A stretch of DNA of 55,185 bases from an uncultured bacterium (GTDB lineage: Bacteria; Actinomycetota; Coriobacteriia; Coriobacteriales; Coriobacteriaceae), in assembly GCA_905214465.1 (NCBI GenBank), contig CAJMMD010000016.1:1-55185 (forward strand), given 5' to 3'. Both the position numbers and the translations under genes were made by a program. The notes beneath the pieces are model-generated. The model did not search any database. It was not told the DNA's origin and was given only the letters and a program-made list of their open reading frames with translations. Of the stretch, positions 40,426 through 48,671 are shown piece by piece (positions within the stretch are counted from its first letter, which is position 1; each line of letters begins with the position of its first letter).

Positions 40426-41631
40426 ATGCGTACGATCACCGAGTCCGAGTCCACCCCCAAGGCCGACGGCTTCTTCATGCCCGCCGAGTTCGCCCCGCAG
40501 GATCGCGTGTGGATGGGCTGGCCCCACCGCACCGACACCTGGGCCCACGGCGCCAAGCCGGCCCAGAAGCAGTATGCCGCCATCGCCCGCGCCATCTCCG
40601 AGTTCACCCCGGTCTATATGTGCGCCAACCAGGTCGACTACGCCAACTGCAAGGCCGTCTTCGAGAACGACGAGAACGTCACCGTCATCGAGATGACCAC
40701 CGACGATGCCTGGTTCCGCGACACCGCCGCCACCTACGTCATCAACGGCAAGGGCGAGAAGCGCGCCAACCACTGGCACTTCAACGCCTACGGCGGCCTC
40801 GTCGACGGCCTGTACTTCCCGTGGGACAAGGACGAGCAGATCGCCCTCAAGATGGCTGAACTCTCCGGCTGCCGCCGCTATCGTCCCGATGACATGATCC
40901 TCGAGGGCGGCTCCATCACCGTCGACGGCGAGGGCACCCTTGTCGTGACCGACCAGTGCCTGCTTTCCCCGGGCCGCACCTGCTCTGCGGTGCTCGAGGA
41001 GGAAGAGGATCCCGAGTCCATCTGGCCCAAGTACCACAAGAAGTTTGAGCCCTGGAGCGAGGAACTCCGCGCCTACATGGACGAGCACCTCAAGGATTAC
41101 CTGGGTGTCGAGAAGGTCATCTGGGTCAAGGAGGGCATCGACCCCGAGGAGACCAACGGCCACATCGACGACGTCGCCACGTTCATCGCCCCGGGCGTCA
41201 TGGCCTGCATCTGGACCGACGATCCCGAGTATCCGTTCTACGAGCAGTGCCACGCTGCCTACGAGACCCTCTCCAACGCCGTTGACGCCAAGGGCCGCAA
41301 GATGAAGGTCTACAAGCTCTGCATGCCCGTGAACCCGCTGTTCATGGACCAGGCTTCCTGCGACACCATCGACGCCGACGAGAACGCCGAGCCGCGCGTT
41401 CCCGACGAGCCGCTGATCGCCTCCTACATGAACTACCTGGTCACCAACCACGGCGTTATCGTCCCGCAGTACGGCGACGAGAACGACCAGCTGGCCGTTG
41501 ACACGCTCCAGAAGATCTATGACGAGGTCTGGGGCGAGGGCGTCTACAAGTGCGTCGGCGTTCAGTCCGAGCAGGTCGTCTTCGGCGGCGGCAATATCCA
41601 CTGCATTACCCAGCAGGAGCCCTCGGCGTAA
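40426..41631 (+). CDS. aguA: Agmatine deiminase, divergent paralogue with insertion
   Basis: 401 residues of the agmatine deiminase/peptidyl-arginine deiminase fold, expected to convert agmatine to N-carbamoylputrescine and ammonia. Catalytic cysteine C393 in GGGNIHCITQQ and histidine H246 in TNGHIDD are present. Two differences stand out. The motif usually read as W-x-R-D-x-G-P is here WFRDTAATYV (G-P replaced by A-A at 101-102). About 25 extra residues (near 186-215, EEEEDPESIWPKYHKKFEPW) follow the SPGRT segment. The second copy at 51199 has neither. The start at 40426 has a TTTGGAGG site. The paralogue may be altered in substrate choice or regulation. Confidence 0.85.
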   Translation: MRTITESESTPKADGFFMPAEFAPQDRVWMGWPHRTDTWAHGAKPAQKQYAAIARAISEFTPVYMCANQVDYANCKAVFENDENVTVIEMTTDDAWFRDTAATYVINGKGEKRANHWHFNAYGGLVDGLYFPWDKDEQIALKMAELSGCRRYRPDDMILEGGSITVDGEGTLVVTDQCLLSPGRTCSAVLEEEEDPESIWPKYHKKFEPWSEELRAYMDEHLKDYLGVEKVIWVKEGIDPEETNGHIDDVATFIAPGVMACIWTDDPEYPFYEQCHAAYETLSNAVDAKGRKMKVYKLCMPVNPLFMDQASCDTIDADENAEPRVPDEPLIASYMNYLVTNHGVIVPQYGDENDQLAVDTLQKIYDEVWGEGVYKCVGVQSEQVVFGGGNIHCITQQEPSA

Positions 41632-41830
41632 CTCAGGCACGCCACCTTGGCGTTCACTCGTCGCTTACGTAGCGTCAGTACGCTACGCTCCTCGTTCGCG
41701 CCAATCTGGCGCACCTGAGCACGCCGAGTAAACGTCTGACTTTCCGAGGCACCCCATCTCGCCGCTCAAACCGTCGCTCGCGTACCAAAGTACGCTTCGC
41801 TCCTCTTTCGCGGCGACCTGGGGCACCTCG
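41632..41830. repeat. Two tandem ~87-nt hairpins of one repeat family
   Basis: Hairpin 1 (41632-41719) has CTCAGG...CCTGAG ends; hairpin 2 (41745-41830) has CGAGG...CCTCG ends. Both carry the same outer plan (GGCAC-CCA against TGG-GCACC) and an inner GTACGC palindrome with GTCGCT and CGCTCCTC sides. They follow aguA directly and fill part of the 640-base gap 41632-42271. Confidence 0.7.
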
Positions 41831-41926
41831 AAAACCCAGCCGATCAATCGGACAATCGGCGAATCGAACCATCTTGGGGCATTGATGGTCGGCTTGCCCG
41901 ATGTCTTGGTCGGTTGGGTTTTCTTT

Positions 41927-41964
41927 GGGCACTCCGTTGCCTCCACATCGGAGTGCCCTTTTTC
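41927..41964 (+). terminator. Terminator downstream of aguA
   Basis: GGGCACTCCG / CGGAGTGCCC stem with a 12-nt loop and TTTTTC tail. It lies nearly 300 bases past the aguA stop. Confidence 0.85.
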
Positions 41965-42176
41965 TTTGATTGAATACGCGTCTGATCTGGGATTTATTGC
42001 GGGTTAGGCCAATTGTTCGCTTGAATTTCCCAGGTCAGACGCGTCTTCAATTGCCGAAAGTTCCCGGTCGCGAACGCGGCCGTTTTGATCGGAGTCTCTA
42101 TGTACCAGCGTATCGTTATTTACACGCGCCTGTTCCGCGAGCGTTGGTCCAACAATTGCATCCTCTCTTCTCTTTG

Positions 42177-42252
42177 GGATGGCACCTGCACCGGTGACGC
42201 GGCCTGCAACCCTACCTTGGGCTGCGCCTTCGGTACAGATGCCATCCTTTTT
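42177..42252 (+). promoter_or_regulatory. Possible attenuator/riboswitch-like leader before aguD-2
   Basis: GGATGGCA (42177) pairs with TGCCATCC (42240), which is followed at once by TTTTT, 19 bases before the transporter start codon. The 55-nt loop contains further pairings. This has the layout of a premature terminator inside a leader. No known riboswitch class was recognised. Confidence 0.45.
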
Positions 42253-42271
42253 GCTGTAGGGGGAGCGTGCC

Positions 42272-43681
42272 ATGGCAGGTAAAAAGTTCTCCCTGTTCGA
42301 GGTCATCCTCTCGGTCATCTGCGTTGTCTTTACCATCGAGGCGGCTGCTCCGGCATCTGCCATGGGTAACGTGCAGTTCTTCTGGTGGATCTTCCTCATC
42401 ATTACGTTTTTGCTTCCCTATGGCCTGGTGGTGGCCGAGCTCGGTACGGCGTTTGATTCCGAGGGCGGCCTGTACGATTGGGTTCGCTTGGGCCTGGGCG
42501 ACCGTTGGGGCGCCCGTTGCTCTTGGTGCTACTGGGTTAACTTTCCGCTGTGGGTGGCAAGTATCGCCTGCATGTTCCCCAGTGTCATTAATGCGGTGTG
42601 GGGTATCGAGTTTTCACTCGGGATCCGAATTGCCATCGAGATTGCCTTTGTGTGGGGCGTCACGGTCATGGCAATGCAGCCGGTTGCCGAGGCCGATTGG
42701 GTCATGGACGGCGGCGCCGTCATCAAGGTGCTCATTACCGCTGTGGTGGGAATCGTCGGCATTTGGTTTGCCTGCAATAACGGCTTTGCCAACGACATGT
42801 CGTTTAAGACCTTCATTCCAGATCTGGGCGACACCAATTCGTTGACGTACCTATCGATCATCCTGTTCAACTTTATGGGCTTTGAGGTGGTCGCGACCTT
42901 TGCCAGCACGATGAAGAACCCATCGCGCGATATCCCCAAGGCGGTTATCGCCGGTGGCGTTGCCATCGCGGCGATCTACATTATCTGTGGCATCGGTATT
43001 GGAGCCGCGGTTCCCACCGAGCAGCTTTCACTCGATTCGGGCATTGTGGACGCGGTTGCCGCCATGGTGGGGCGCGCTCACCCGCTGACGATGGTCGTGG
43101 GCGTGGCCTTTTTGGTGACGCTGTTCGCCAACATGATCTGCTGGAGTTTTGGCGTCAACAACGTGGCGAGCTATGCCGCGCGCCACGGCAACATGCCGCG
43201 CCCCTTTGCGCTGGTGTCCAAGAAGACAGGCATGCCCAACGGCTCAGCACTCATTAACGGTTGTTTTGCCAGCTTGGTGCTGCTGCTTCAGATTCCGCTG
43301 GGCGAAGGTTCCGACGTCTTTTGGGTCTTCTTCTCGATGAACGTCGTCTTTCTGCTCATGAGCTATATCCCGATGTTCCCGGCGTTTTGGCGCTTGCGTA
43401 AATACGACGACCGCCCACGTGTGTTCCGCGCGCCCTTCGAGGGCAAGGTGCTTGCGGTAGCGCTTGCGGTGCCGGTGGTAGAGCTCGTGCTTTCGATTGT
43501 TGCGACAATCGTGCCGCTTAACAGCTCGCCCGCCGAGATGTCAAAGTTGCCGATCCTCATGGGTGTGGTGATCGGCGTGTTGCTGGGCGAGGTTTCGCGC
43601 CTCATATCGCGCCGCGGTCGCAGCATCGACAATCCCGGCGTTGGCGCAAGGGGGACAGGTCGCTTTGCACCAAAACAGTAG
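42272..43681 (+). CDS. APC-family amino acid/polyamine antiporter, AguD paralogue
   Basis: 469 residues, about 12 membrane segments, highly similar along its length to the protein at 38617 (EAAAPASAMGNVQFFWWIFLIITFLLPYGLVVAELGT; SILFNFMGFEVVATF; TLFANMICWSFGVNN). It probably exchanges agmatine, putrescine or a related amine. The tail (GVGARGTGRFAPKQ) differs and is encoded by a stretch with GGGGGACAGGTCGC, similar to dispersed repeat loops, so the gene end may have been rewritten by a repeat. A GTAGGGGGAG site precedes the ATG. Confidence 0.85.
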   Translation: MAGKKFSLFEVILSVICVVFTIEAAAPASAMGNVQFFWWIFLIITFLLPYGLVVAELGTAFDSEGGLYDWVRLGLGDRWGARCSWCYWVNFPLWVASIACMFPSVINAVWGIEFSLGIRIAIEIAFVWGVTVMAMQPVAEADWVMDGGAVIKVLITAVVGIVGIWFACNNGFANDMSFKTFIPDLGDTNSLTYLSIILFNFMGFEVVATFASTMKNPSRDIPKAVIAGGVAIAAIYIICGIGIGAAVPTEQLSLDSGIVDAVAAMVGRAHPLTMVVGVAFLVTLFANMICWSFGVNNVASYAARHGNMPRPFALVSKKTGMPNGSALINGCFASLVLLLQIPLGEGSDVFWVFFSMNVVFLLMSYIPMFPAFWRLRKYDDRPRVFRAPFEGKVLAVALAVPVVELVLSIVATIVPLNSSPAEMSKLPILMGVVIGVLLGEVSRLISRRGRSIDNPGVGARGTGRFAPKQ

Positions 43682-43716
43682 CGCCGCGAGTTGTGCGGTG
43701 CTAGATGCATCTTGGA

Positions 43717-43908
43717 TTACTGCTCACGCTGCTCGGGATCGGAAACGAGCTTGGGTGCAAAGTAGGGGACGTGGCCCAGGTAGGGGCAGCTGTCCGAACG
43801 CGCCTCAACGGCGCAGGGGACATCGTCGTAGGTCATGGAAGAACCGAGTCGGGTGATGGCCTTGGCGGCGGGCGCGACGAGCATCTTGAGCGGAGCGATC
43901 GGTGTCAT
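43717..43908 (-). CDS. Small cysteine-containing protein, unknown
   Basis: 63 residues (MTPIAPLKMLVAPAAKAITR...). The C-terminal half, DDVPCAVEARSDSCPYLGHVPYFAPKLV, has two cysteines and looks conserved rather than random. A strong AAAGGAGATG site lies before the ATG at 43908. It is convergent with the antiporter and divergent from the 7TM LuxR gene. The function was not recognised; a metal or partner-binding role is speculation. Confidence 0.55.
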   Translation of the reverse strand: MTPIAPLKMLVAPAAKAITRLGSSMTYDDVPCAVEARSDSCPYLGHVPYFAPKLVSDPEQREQ

Positions 43909-43946
43909 GGCATCTCCTTTCATCGGTGAGACACAGCTTGTTTATC

Positions 43947-43966
43947 TAAACGATACAGTACGTTTA
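43947..43966. promoter_or_regulatory. Palindrome between the small protein and luxR-2
   Basis: TAAACG-ATACAGTA-CGTTTA, perfect 6-base arms, 68 bases before the LuxR start and 39 bases before the small-protein start. It is a candidate operator for either gene. Confidence 0.45.
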
Positions 43967-44033
43967 ATCGGTGAGTCTAATCTTGCGGCAAAGAATCTGT
44001 CAACATCCTCACAGCATCTGAACAGGGGGGGAC

Positions 44034-45026
44034 ATGAGCTTCGCATTCTATATCTACACCACAATTATCATGGGTGTGGCTCTGGTGACCAGTGCCGTGG
44101 CATTGGTGGTTTGGCTCATGACGCGCCGTCGCGACAGCCTGGTGGCCGCGGCGGGCTTTTTGCTCTACATGCTCGATATGTCGGTCATTTTTTTTGACGA
44201 GTACAATCGGCTCAAATACGACTACGCTGTTACCTTTAGCGAGCCGTTGCAGCACCCCTTGCTGCGCTGCGTGCTCGGTATTGCCATCTATGCCTGCGTG
44301 GTACTGTGGATGTTTGCGCGCTTGCGCAAAAGGCCGACGTCGCGCATGCTCGGACTTGCTATCGTGCCGTTTTCAATCTTGCAATTGGTGCTGGTGCCTC
44401 GCAGCGGTGCTGCCGGAGAGATGCAGCAGTATCTCTTTTGGCTCACGCGTGACCTGGGCAATGTAGGATGTCTTGCCTATGCCGCCTGGCATTACCGGCA
44501 CAGGGCCACGCGTGTTGAGAAACTCGACCTCGACCGCTCAAAGCTCTTTTGGAAGGTGGCACTCGTTCTTGCGTTTTGCGTAATCGCCGAGGACACCTAC
44601 ATGATTTTGCTCTGCCGCCCCGACTCTCAAAACCCCGTCATCAGCCTCTTTTTGTGGTATCTGTCCGAGCGCAATATCTCCGAAAACGTGCTGCTCGTGG
44701 CATGCGCGGTCCAACTCTTTTGCCAGTTTAGCCATATCCTGCGCGTGTATGCCCGTCATCCGCGTGCCGATGAGGACGTGGCGGCCGAGAGCGCACGCTC
44801 TGGGGACGATCTAGCATCACGCGTTGTGATCTATGCCGATGCCCATAAGCTGTCGCGGCGCGAGCAGGAGGTGCTCACGCTGGTGCTGAAGGGCAACGAC
44901 GCCCAAAACATCGCCAGCGAGTTGGTCATCAGCCCTGGCACGGTCAAGGCGCACTTGCATCGCATCTACGTTAAAAGCGGTGTCTCCAACCGAGATGACC
45001 TCATAGATGCCTTTTGGCGTTCCTAG
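44034..45026 (+). CDS. Membrane-bound LuxR-family regulator (7TM-HTH)
   Basis: 330 residues with seven hydrophobic segments (about 1-240), then a LuxR helix-turn-helix (HKLSRREQEVLTLVLKGNDAQNIASELVISPGTVKAHLHRIYVKSGVSNRDDLIDAF). It is a paralogue of the 36116 regulator, sharing WYLSERNISENV in the last membrane segments. It sits upstream of the amidohydrolase and MATE genes and is a likely regulator of these or of the second antiporter. The start has an AACAGGGGG site. Confidence 0.88.
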   Translation: MSFAFYIYTTIIMGVALVTSAVALVVWLMTRRRDSLVAAAGFLLYMLDMSVIFFDEYNRLKYDYAVTFSEPLQHPLLRCVLGIAIYACVVLWMFARLRKRPTSRMLGLAIVPFSILQLVLVPRSGAAGEMQQYLFWLTRDLGNVGCLAYAAWHYRHRATRVEKLDLDRSKLFWKVALVLAFCVIAEDTYMILLCRPDSQNPVISLFLWYLSERNISENVLLVACAVQLFCQFSHILRVYARHPRADEDVAAESARSGDDLASRVVIYADAHKLSRREQEVLTLVLKGNDAQNIASELVISPGTVKAHLHRIYVKSGVSNRDDLIDAFWRS

Positions 45027-45341
45027 TCCTATTCTTCCTTGCATGCGGGTCTTGCCGTGTGGGCGGGCACGCCGTTGGGCGTAATGACGCGGTAATAATC
45101 TCAGACAATAAACCTGCAGGTAAAGCGTGTAAACTTGCTTAAACTGACCGTTTGCGATCCCTGGCCTTGGCACGGATTTGCCCCTGTGTATCAATGGGTG
45201 TAGCGCGAAGCCGCGGACGTGGGACAGACGTCCGAGCACGGCTTGTAGGCACGCGCCGATGCGGGAGCGCTACGCTCCCAACCGAGTGCCCACGCGGGCG
45301 GTGCGTCCGCGTTGCAACCAAAGATGCCTGAGGAGGCTCAC
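45027..45341 (+). promoter_or_regulatory. Leader and promoter region of the amidohydrolase gene
   Basis: There is no gene in this 315-base gap. TAAACCTGCAGGTA at 45109-45122 matches a box before ptcA (37239-37252, inverted). Further on, AAGCCG-GGACGT ... ACGTCC-CGGCTT forms a two-part hairpin (about 45210-45246), followed by GGGAGC-GCTAC-GCTCCC (about 45260-45276). The region may be a structured 5' leader. Confidence 0.4.
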
Positions 45342-46970
45342 ATGGACAAGGCTGATGTAGTTATCAAGAGCAACACCGTTTTTACCGGCGATGGGCTCGA
45401 ACCGTTTAAGGGCGGCGTTGCCGTGCGTGGCGATAAGATCGTTGCCTGCGGTGACGATGCCCACTTGGCGCCGTTTATCGGCCCCGATACTGAGGTGCGC
45501 GACTTTGGCGATCAGCTCGTTATGCCTGGCCTGATTGACTCGCACACGCATTTTGCTCAGGGTGCGTTTATGACCGACCCCGATTTTGCCGTCAACCTTA
45601 TCGATTGCACCAGTTTTGAGATGGCGATGGAGCGTGTCGTGGCGTTTGCGAACGCCCATCCCGATAATGAGTGGATTCTGGGCTGCCAAATCATTCAGTT
45701 CCAGTGGGATATCCCCGAGATGCCCACGGCTGCGATGATTGACAAATACATCTCGGACCGTCCGGTATTTTTGCAGCAGGTCGACATGCATACGTTTAGT
45801 GCCAATACCTGCGCTATCGAGAAAGTCGGCATTACTACCGAGACGGCCGATCCTACAGGCGGCAAGATCCTTAAGGATGCCGACGGCAACCTGACGGGCG
45901 TGTTTTCCAACAATGCCGGCTCCTTCTTTATGGATGAGGTCTACGACCCAGCGCCCGAGGTTGTTGACGCGTCGTTTGCAAAAACCGCCCGGCGCGCCAA
46001 TGCCCTGGGAATCACTACGGTCGGCATGGTCAATCCTACGTTTGTGAGCATGGAAAACCCGTATGCGGTGTTGGCAGGTCTTAATGCCAAGGGCGACTTG
46101 CCACTGCGCGTGTTCCTGTACACCGATCTGTTCGAAAACGAGTCCTTAACGCTCGAGCAGATCAAGGAGAAATACGCCTTCTCGGGTACGCAGGTCGAGT
46201 GGCACGGCTTTAAGCAGTTTCTTGATGGCGTGTGCTCCGACCACACCGCTTGGATGCTTGAACCCTATTCCAACGCGCCCGATACCTGCGGTGAGCCCGC
46301 GGAGGATCCAGAGCGCATCCGTGCCGCCATTGTCAGGGCGCAGGAATGGGGCGTTGACACGCGCGTCCATACGATCGGCGATCGCTCGGTGCGTTTTGTG
46401 CTTGATTGCTTTGAGGAGGGCGAGCGCTTGCATGGTAAGCGGGGTTGCCGCCACTCCATGGAGCACAACGAGACGGTTCAGCCCGAGGATCTGCCGCGCT
46501 ACGCGGAGCTTGGTATATGCCCCGGCATGCAACCGTGGCACATGCTGCTCGATATGGCTGACCTTGCCAAGGACGATGCCGTGGGCCCCGAGCGTGCAGC
46601 GCTTTCGTGGCCCCTGCACAGCCTGCTTGCAAGCGGTGCCGTGGTGCACTTGGGCAGCGACTTCCCCGTTGTGGGCTTGGAGCCCATGGAGGAGGTGTAC
46701 GGCGCAGTCTTCCGCATGCTCGAGGACGGTTCCAACCCAGAAGGGTGGTTCCCGCAGGAGCGCATCACCATGGCCGAGGCCCTGCGCGCCTACACCTACG
46801 GCAGCGCCTACGCCATGCATGCCGAGGATCGCATCGGTACGCTCGCATGCGGCAAACAGGCTGATATCTGTGTGCTCGACCGCAACCTCTTTGACTGCGA
46901 ACCGGCTGAGGTCCTCGAGGCCACGGCGTCTCTCACGATGATTGCCGGCAAGGTGGTCTACGAGGCCTAG
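45342..46970 (+). CDS. YtcJ-type metal-dependent amidohydrolase
   Basis: 542 residues. The N-terminal beta-sandwich begins VVIKSNTVFTGDG. Metal-binding signature PGLIDSHTHFAQG (about 63-75) is followed by the barrel segments WILGCQ, LDGVCSDHTAWML, RVHTIGDRSVRFVLD and MEHNETVQPEDLPRYAELG, and by LGSDFPVVGLEPM with the catalytic aspartate. A C-terminal IGTLACGKQADICVLDRNLF closes the composite domain. YtcJ-like enzymes hydrolyse amides, often N-acyl compounds; the substrate here is unknown. Next to agmatine genes, an amide of an amine is plausible. A GAGGAGG site precedes the ATG. Confidence 0.87.
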   Translation: MDKADVVIKSNTVFTGDGLEPFKGGVAVRGDKIVACGDDAHLAPFIGPDTEVRDFGDQLVMPGLIDSHTHFAQGAFMTDPDFAVNLIDCTSFEMAMERVVAFANAHPDNEWILGCQIIQFQWDIPEMPTAAMIDKYISDRPVFLQQVDMHTFSANTCAIEKVGITTETADPTGGKILKDADGNLTGVFSNNAGSFFMDEVYDPAPEVVDASFAKTARRANALGITTVGMVNPTFVSMENPYAVLAGLNAKGDLPLRVFLYTDLFENESLTLEQIKEKYAFSGTQVEWHGFKQFLDGVCSDHTAWMLEPYSNAPDTCGEPAEDPERIRAAIVRAQEWGVDTRVHTIGDRSVRFVLDCFEEGERLHGKRGCRHSMEHNETVQPEDLPRYAELGICPGMQPWHMLLDMADLAKDDAVGPERAALSWPLHSLLASGAVVHLGSDFPVVGLEPMEEVYGAVFRMLEDGSNPEGWFPQERITMAEALRAYTYGSAYAMHAEDRIGTLACGKQADICVLDRNLFDCEPAEVLEATASLTMIAGKVVYEA

Positions 46971-47016
46971 CGGGGCTGCTGCATCGCTGGGCGGTGCCAC
47001 AGCCTGTGCGTGCCGC

Positions 47017-47036
47017 CCATCCATCCATCCATCCAT
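47017..47036 (+). repeat. (CCAT)5 microsatellite before the MATE gene
   Basis: Five perfect CCAT units followed by TCAT, 30 bases before the MATE start. A frame open across it from GTG 47010 runs into the MATE gene. Tetranucleotide tracts can change length by slippage. Confidence 0.8.
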
Positions 47037-47066
47037 TCATCAATCTCTCATGGAAAGGGGAGAACA

Positions 47067-48443
47067 ATGGCAGAAGAAACAACCGCCGCTGTTGAGGAGG
47101 AGCGTGAGCTTGCCTCGCAGCCGATTCCCGGCCTGGTGCGCAAGTACACCATCATCACCGGCCAGGGTATGCTTGCCCAAATCATCATGGTGGTCCTGGA
47201 GGGCCTTGTCATGGGCTGGGGCTTGGGTGCCCACGGCCTGGCATGTGTCTCGATCATCATGTCGGTCGAGTACATTAACCTGGCCTTTGGTAACCTGTTT
47301 GGCACCGGCGTGCCCGCCGTGGTGGGCAACCTTTTGGGTGCCGGCGACATTAAGGGCGCCAGCAAGGCGTTTAGCCAGGGCTTTTGGCTTACCACGATTG
47401 TGAGTGTGCTGCTTGCTGTGGTGATGGCTGTGTTTACCGAGCCCATCTGCGCATTCTTCGGCGCCACGCCCGACATCATGGCCGATACCGTTGCCGGCGT
47501 GCGCACCTTCTCCGTGCTGCTGCCGCTCACGGTCATTGGTCAGATGGTCACCGCCGTCATGCGTGTGGACGAGAAGGTTCAGATCCAGGCCAACCTCATG
47601 ACCATGTCTGCCATCGTCGCTATCTGCTGGCTTGCGCTTTCCACGTTTGTACTCAAGCTTGGCGTTATGGGAGCTGGCGTGTACTACGGTCTTTCCATCG
47701 GTATCTGGGCCATCGGTATCTTCTGGTTCATCGGGGGCAAAAAGTCCCAGCTCCAGATTAGCCTGGCCGACCTTAAGCTCGACCTCGCCATCTGCGGCCA
47801 GATCTTCAAGATCGGCTTCCCGTTCTTCCTGGTTCAGGGTGCGACCTTTATCTTTAATACCGTTGCCAACTCGCTTTTGGGTTCGCTCGGCGGCGATATG
47901 GGCTCGCTCTACATCGCAGCCTTTGGCGTGATCAACGGCTACATCCTCTACATTACCATGATGGTTGCCCAGTGCTTCTCCTACGGTCTACAGCCCATCG
48001 CTGCCTTCAACGCCGGCGCAAAGGCTTGGGCACGCCTTAAGGAGACGCTCTCCTGCACGCTTAAGTACCAGGTTGTGACGCTGGCGCTGGTCACCGTCGC
48101 GCTCTGGCTTGCCGCCACCCCGGTGTGCGCCTTCTTTGCCGGCAGCGATCCTGCGCTCGTTGAAGTTGCCGCCAACGCCACGCGTACTGTCATCCTGGCT
48201 GTTGCCCTGGGCTATCTTGCCATGACCATGTCGATGTATTTCCAGGCGGTCGAGAAGGTGGGTGTCGCCACGTTTACGGGCCTGCTTCGCTATGTGATCT
48301 GCTCGGTGCCGCTTATGTACCTCCTCGGCAACATGATGGGTGTCGAGGGCGTGTGGATCGCCCTGGTGGTGGCCGATGCCATTACTGGCATCATCTCCAT
48401 TGCGCTCGCCGCGCACGAGTCCAAGCGCCTTGCCACGCTCTAG
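47067..48443 (+). CDS. MATE-family efflux transporter
   Basis: 458 residues with about 12 membrane segments in two six-helix halves (GQGMLAQIIMVVLEGLVMGWGLG; FGNLFGTGVPAVVGNLLGAGDIKGASKAF; GFPFFLVQGATFIFNTVANSLLG). MATE proteins export cationic compounds with Na+ or H+. It lies 96 bases after the amidohydrolase on the same strand, so both may serve one substrate. The ATG at 47067 has AAAGGGGAG; the (CCAT)5 tract lies just upstream. Confidence 0.88.
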   Translation: MAEETTAAVEEERELASQPIPGLVRKYTIITGQGMLAQIIMVVLEGLVMGWGLGAHGLACVSIIMSVEYINLAFGNLFGTGVPAVVGNLLGAGDIKGASKAFSQGFWLTTIVSVLLAVVMAVFTEPICAFFGATPDIMADTVAGVRTFSVLLPLTVIGQMVTAVMRVDEKVQIQANLMTMSAIVAICWLALSTFVLKLGVMGAGVYYGLSIGIWAIGIFWFIGGKKSQLQISLADLKLDLAICGQIFKIGFPFFLVQGATFIFNTVANSLLGSLGGDMGSLYIAAFGVINGYILYITMMVAQCFSYGLQPIAAFNAGAKAWARLKETLSCTLKYQVVTLALVTVALWLAATPVCAFFAGSDPALVEVAANATRTVILAVALGYLAMTMSMYFQAVEKVGVATFTGLLRYVICSVPLMYLLGNMMGVEGVWIALVVADAITGIISIALAAHESKRLATL

Positions 48444-48491
48444 GCTCGGACATGGCTCGCGTACGATAGTCGAACAAGTTAACTCGCCTGC

Positions 48492-48534
48492 AAGCCACCA
48501 CAATGGGGACAGTCCCCATTGTGGTGGCTTTTGT
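48492..48534 (+). terminator. Terminator of the MATE gene (CCACCACAATGGGG variant)
   Basis: AAGCCACCACAATGGGGAC and its exact complement with a 1-base loop region, followed by TTTTGTT. It is a variant of the ACCACCACAAAGG hairpin family. Confidence 0.85.
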
Positions 48535-48585
48535 TATTTAGGGTCTGAGATTTCTGCTCTATAAATAATGCTTTTGAACTGGGTT

Positions 48586-48654
48586 ACTATAAGATTATGG
48601 TAAACGCTACTATAAGATTATGGAGAATGAAACTATTCGATTATGGTAACAGCG
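48586..48654 (+). repeat. Tandem direct-repeat array, three cores at 23-nt period, upstream of ATPase gene 2
   Basis: The core ACTATAAGATTATGG starts at 48586 and 48609, and ACTATTCGATTATGG at 48632, exactly 23 nt apart. The 8-nt stretches between cores differ. The array ends about 18 bases before the ATPase start codon. Each core contains a TATAAG/GATTAT sequence resembling a -10 box. Confidence 0.85.
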
Positions 48655-48671
48655 TAATAAGGGGCGTTGAT

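Noticed and set aside
42001..42271. Guanidine (ykkC) riboswitch
   Set aside because: I could not match the known consensus; only the terminator-like stem is supported.
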